Source: Nevskia sp.
Lineage (GTDB): Bacteria > Pseudomonadota > Gammaproteobacteria > Nevskiales > Nevskiaceae
Length of the DNA: 64,000 nucleotides
Direction: 5' to 3'
Assembly (NCBI GenBank): GCA_019689635.1
Contig: JADGHB010000014.1
Span: 1-64,000, forward strand
This document shows, piece after piece, positions 61,678-64,000 of this stretch. The notes under the pieces are model-generated. The model was not told the DNA's origin. It did no database searches and saw only the letters and a list, made by a program, of their open reading frames with translations. Within the stretch, counting starts at the first letter, position 1, and every line of letters starts with the position of its first letter. The translations under genes were made by a program, and so were the position numbers.

Positions 61678-62904
61678 ATGAGCGTCGCCTCGTACGCGCA
61701 AGTCTTCGAGCGCTGCGCGGCCGCATGGCCCGCCGCGCAGCGCCGCGCGCGGCGCGCGAAACTGGAAGAATTCCTGCGCCTGGGCTTCCCCACGCGCAAG
61801 CTGGAAGACTGGCGCTACACCGATCTTTCCGCGCTCGCCGAGCGCAGCTTCGAGCCCGCTCGTCGAACCGCCGTGGCGCTGCAAGACGCGCTGCTGCCGC
61901 GCAGTGACCGGCTGGTCTACGTCAACGGCGAACTGGACCGGAACGCCAGCACCGCCGACGAGCTGAGCGCCCTGGTCCAAACGGAAACGCCCGGCGCAAC
62001 CGGCGTGGACGCGCTCAACGCCGCCTTTGCGACGCCGGGCTTGAACCTCGCACTCGGCCCGCACGCGCGCCTGGCGCGACCGCTGCACCTGATCCTCGCC
62101 GGTGCCGCCAACCCGCAAGCGGCGATGACGCACCAGCGCCACCGCATCCATCTGGGCCAGGCCGCCGAAGCCGTGCTGCTGGTGGAGTTCCGCGGCGCGG
62201 CCGGCGGCGACCGGCTGGTGACGCAAACCTTCGACATCCGGCTCGCGCCCGGCAGCCGGCTCAGGCTCTATCGTTTGCAGGACGAGGCCGCGGGCAGCCA
62301 GCTGATCTCACGGATGGACGCGCGTCTGGCGCGCGACGCCCGCATCGACATCGTATGCCTCGACCGCGGCTGCGGTCTGGCGCGCCACGATCTCAACCTC
62401 GAGCTGGCCGAACCGGGCGCGGAAGTCGAGCTCGCCGGCTTCTACCAGCCGGCTGCCGGAGCGCACCTGGACAATCACACGCGCATCGTCCACGCCGCGC
62501 CCCACGGCCGCTCGCGCGAGCTGTTCAAAGGCATCGTCGGCGAAAAATCCCGCGCCGTGTTCAACGGCAAGATCGTCGTCTCGCCTGGCGCGCAGAAAAC
62601 CGACTCCGAACAGCGCGTCGCCAACCTGCTGCTGGCGCCGCGCGCGGAGGTAGACGCCAAGCCGGAGCTGGAAATCTACGCCGACGACGTCAAATGCGCG
62701 CATGGCGCCACCGTCGGTCAGCTCGACGAAACGGCGCTGGCCTACCTGCGCAGCCGGGGCATCGCCGATTCCGACGCACGCGCATTGCTGCGGCGGGCCT
62801 TCGCGCTGGAAGTCCTGGATCGCATCGCGTGGCCGGCGCTGCGCGATCGCGCGGCGCTGCTGCTGGGCTATCCGCCGCCGGCGGAGACGGCGCTCGAGCC
62901 ATGA
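61678..62904 (+). CDS. sufD: Fe-S cluster assembly protein SufD
   Basis: A 408-residue paralogue of SufB. FPTRKLEDWRYTDLS near residue 38 is the family's N-terminal motif; the beta-helix core ends with NGKIVVSPGAQKTDSEQRVANLLL and the His/Cys-bearing DDVKCAHGATVGQLDE. It starts 2 bases after sufC and ends in an ATGA overlap with sufS. Confidence 0.96.
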   Translation: MSVASYAQVFERCAAAWPAAQRRARRAKLEEFLRLGFPTRKLEDWRYTDLSALAERSFEPARRTAVALQDALLPRSDRLVYVNGELDRNASTADELSALVQTETPGATGVDALNAAFATPGLNLALGPHARLARPLHLILAGAANPQAAMTHQRHRIHLGQAAEAVLLVEFRGAAGGDRLVTQTFDIRLAPGSRLRLYRLQDEAAGSQLISRMDARLARDARIDIVCLDRGCGLARHDLNLELAEPGAEVELAGFYQPAAGAHLDNHTRIVHAAPHGRSRELFKGIVGEKSRAVFNGKIVVSPGAQKTDSEQRVANLLLAPRAEVDAKPELEIYADDVKCAHGATVGQLDETALAYLRSRGIADSDARALLRRAFALEVLDRIAWPALRDRAALLLGYPPPAETALEP

Positions 62905-64000
62905 ACGCGACGCAGCCCTCCCGGTCTCCGGCGCCTGCCTCTTACGAGCTTGCGCGCATCCGCGCCGATTTCCCCATTCTCGCCGAACCCGTGCGCGGCG
63001 GGCGTCTGGCCTATCTCGACAACGCCGCCACGACCCAGAAACCGGAAAGCGTGCTGCGCGCGCTGGACGACTACTACCGGCATCGGAATTCCAACGTGCA
63101 CCGCGCGGTCCACGACCTGGCCGAGCGCGCCACGATCGCCTACGAAGGCGCGCGCGACCGCATCGCCGCGTTCTTCGGCGTCGCGCGCGAGGAGATCGTC
63201 TTCACCCGCGGCGCCACCGAGGGCATCAACCTCGTGGCCTACGCCTTCCTGCTGCCGCGGCTCAAGCCCGGCGACGAAATCCTGCTCACCGAGCTGGAGC
63301 ACCACTCCAATATCGTGCCCTGGCAGCTCGTCGCCGCGCGCGCGGGAGCGCGCGTCGTCGCCGCCCGCATCGAGGACGACGGCCGGCTGGATCTCGAAGA
63401 CTGGCGCGCCAAGCTCACGCCGCGCACCCGGCTGGTCGCGTTCGCGCACGTTTCCAACACGCTGGGCACCGTCAACCCCGTGGTGGCGATGGTGCGCGAG
63501 GTGCAAGCGCGCGGCCTGCCGGTCTTGATCGACGGCGCGCAAGCGGTGGCGCACCTGCCGCTCGACCTGCGCGCGCTGGGCGCGGACTTCTACGCCTTTT
63601 CCGCGCACAAGCTCTACGGCCCGACCGGTTTCGGCGTGCTGTACGCCAAACGCGAACGCCTGGAGGCCATGGAGCCCTGGCACGGCGGCGGCGACATGAT
63701 CCGCAGCGTGAGTTTCGAGGGCAGCACCTGGAACGAGGTGCCGTACAAATTCGAGGCCGGCACGCCGCACATCGCGGGCGCCATCGGCCTAGCTGCGGCG
63801 CTGGACTATGTCGCCGGCATCGGCCTGGAGAACATCGAGGCGCACGAGCATCGGCTGCTGGAGGAGGCCACCGCGCGACTCGCATCGGTCCCGGGCCTGC
63901 GGCTGATCGGCACCGCGCCGGGCAAGGCCGGCATCCTGTCTTTCGTCATGGACTGCGCCCACCCGCAGGACATCGGCGCCGCGCTGGACCAGCAGGGCGT
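62901..64000 (+). CDS. sufS: Cysteine desulfurase SufS (partial, 3' end beyond window)
   Basis: The first 366 codons of a PLP-dependent cysteine desulfurase that supplies sulfur to SufBCD. The PLP lysine is Lys237 in FSAHKLYGPTGFG; TELEHHSNIVPWQ carries the family's His. The C-terminal loop with the persulfide Cys is beyond the window, so its type is not confirmed, but the operon position and N-terminus fit SufS rather than IscS. ATG overlaps the sufD stop by 4 bases. Confidence 0.95.
   Translation, partial: MNATQPSRSPAPASYELARIRADFPILAEPVRGGRLAYLDNAATTQKPESVLRALDDYYRHRNSNVHRAVHDLAERATIAYEGARDRIAAFFGVAREEIVFTRGATEGINLVAYAFLLPRLKPGDEILLTELEHHSNIVPWQLVAARAGARVVAARIEDDGRLDLEDWRAKLTPRTRLVAFAHVSNTLGTVNPVVAMVREVQARGLPVLIDGAQAVAHLPLDLRALGADFYAFSAHKLYGPTGFGVLYAKRERLEAMEPWHGGGDMIRSVSFEGSTWNEVPYKFEAGTPHIAGAIGLAAALDYVAGIGLENIEAHEHRLLEEATARLASVPGLRLIGTAPGKAGILSFVMDCAHPQDIGAALDQQG

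Overview
The window is a densely packed, GC-rich chromosomal segment of a gammaproteobacterium. The order tig-clpP-clpX-lon-hupB-(tRNA-Val, tRNA-Asp)-ppiD facing fabI matches Pseudomonas, as does the long gyrA-serC-...-pheA-hisC-tyrA-aroA-cmk-rpsA-ihfB run. The SUF-type regulator, the PA3286-like FabH homologue and the GC-rich codon use suggest a Xanthomonadales/Nevskiales/Steroidobacter-like lineage; the exact lineage is inference. I see no insertion sequence, prophage, CRISPR array or rRNA. Almost every base is coding and no gene-free stretch exceeds 300 bases.

Layout. 1-3819 (+): an energy-transduction cluster (end of an unknown protein, TPR lipoprotein, small secreted protein, ExbB/TolQ-like channel, two ExbD-like proteins, TonB/AgmX-like protein). 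3841-6642: fabI facing ppiD. 6670-13491 (-): tRNA-Asp, tRNA-Val, hupB, lon, clpX, clpP, tig, tRNA-Leu, i.e. protein quality control with a sigma-32-like promoter before lon. 13570-15440 (+): heme-type ABC permease and ATPase whose 3' end overlaps recJ. 15379-23387 (-): recJ, a small secreted protein, thrC, hom, alaC, purF, cvpA. 23555-25018 (+): bepA-like protease behind a sigma-E-like promoter. 25074-40160 (-): epimerase, lapB, lapA, ihfB, rpsA, cmk, aroA, tyrA, hisC, pheA, serA, serC, gyrA. 40351-47761 (-): acyl-CoA dehydrogenase, tsaB, yoaA-like helicase, TPR lipoprotein, PBP1b. 47865-52107 (-): phoU, phosphate-type porin, phoR, phoB with two candidate Pho boxes. 52140-55275 (-): FabH-like synthase, hydrolase, two small overlapping genes. 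55308-56245 (+): YqiA-like hydrolase and DUF3293 protein. 56246-58822 (-): Rdx/SelT-type thioredoxin-like protein with a duplicated 5' end, thioesterase, orphan FMN glutamate-synthase-like protein. 58958-64000 (+): sufR, sufB, sufC, sufD and the first 366 codons of sufS.

How the parts work together. Many neighbours overlap by ATGA or GTGA, so translational coupling is common. The amino-acid genes form two blocks: alaC-hom-thrC behind one good sigma-70 promoter, and serC-serA-pheA-hisC-tyrA-aroA (serine and aromatic synthesis) continuing into nucleotide, ribosome, nucleoid and LPS-control genes. The pho block couples sensing (PhoR/PhoB/PhoU) with outer-membrane uptake, without pst genes in view. 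The suf block builds Fe-S clusters under a Cys-bearing Rrf2 regulator. The least understood pieces are the Exb/TonB-like cluster at the left edge, the cysteine-rich insert in threonine synthase, the overlapping small genes at 54713-55275 and the 78-bp duplication at the rdx gene.
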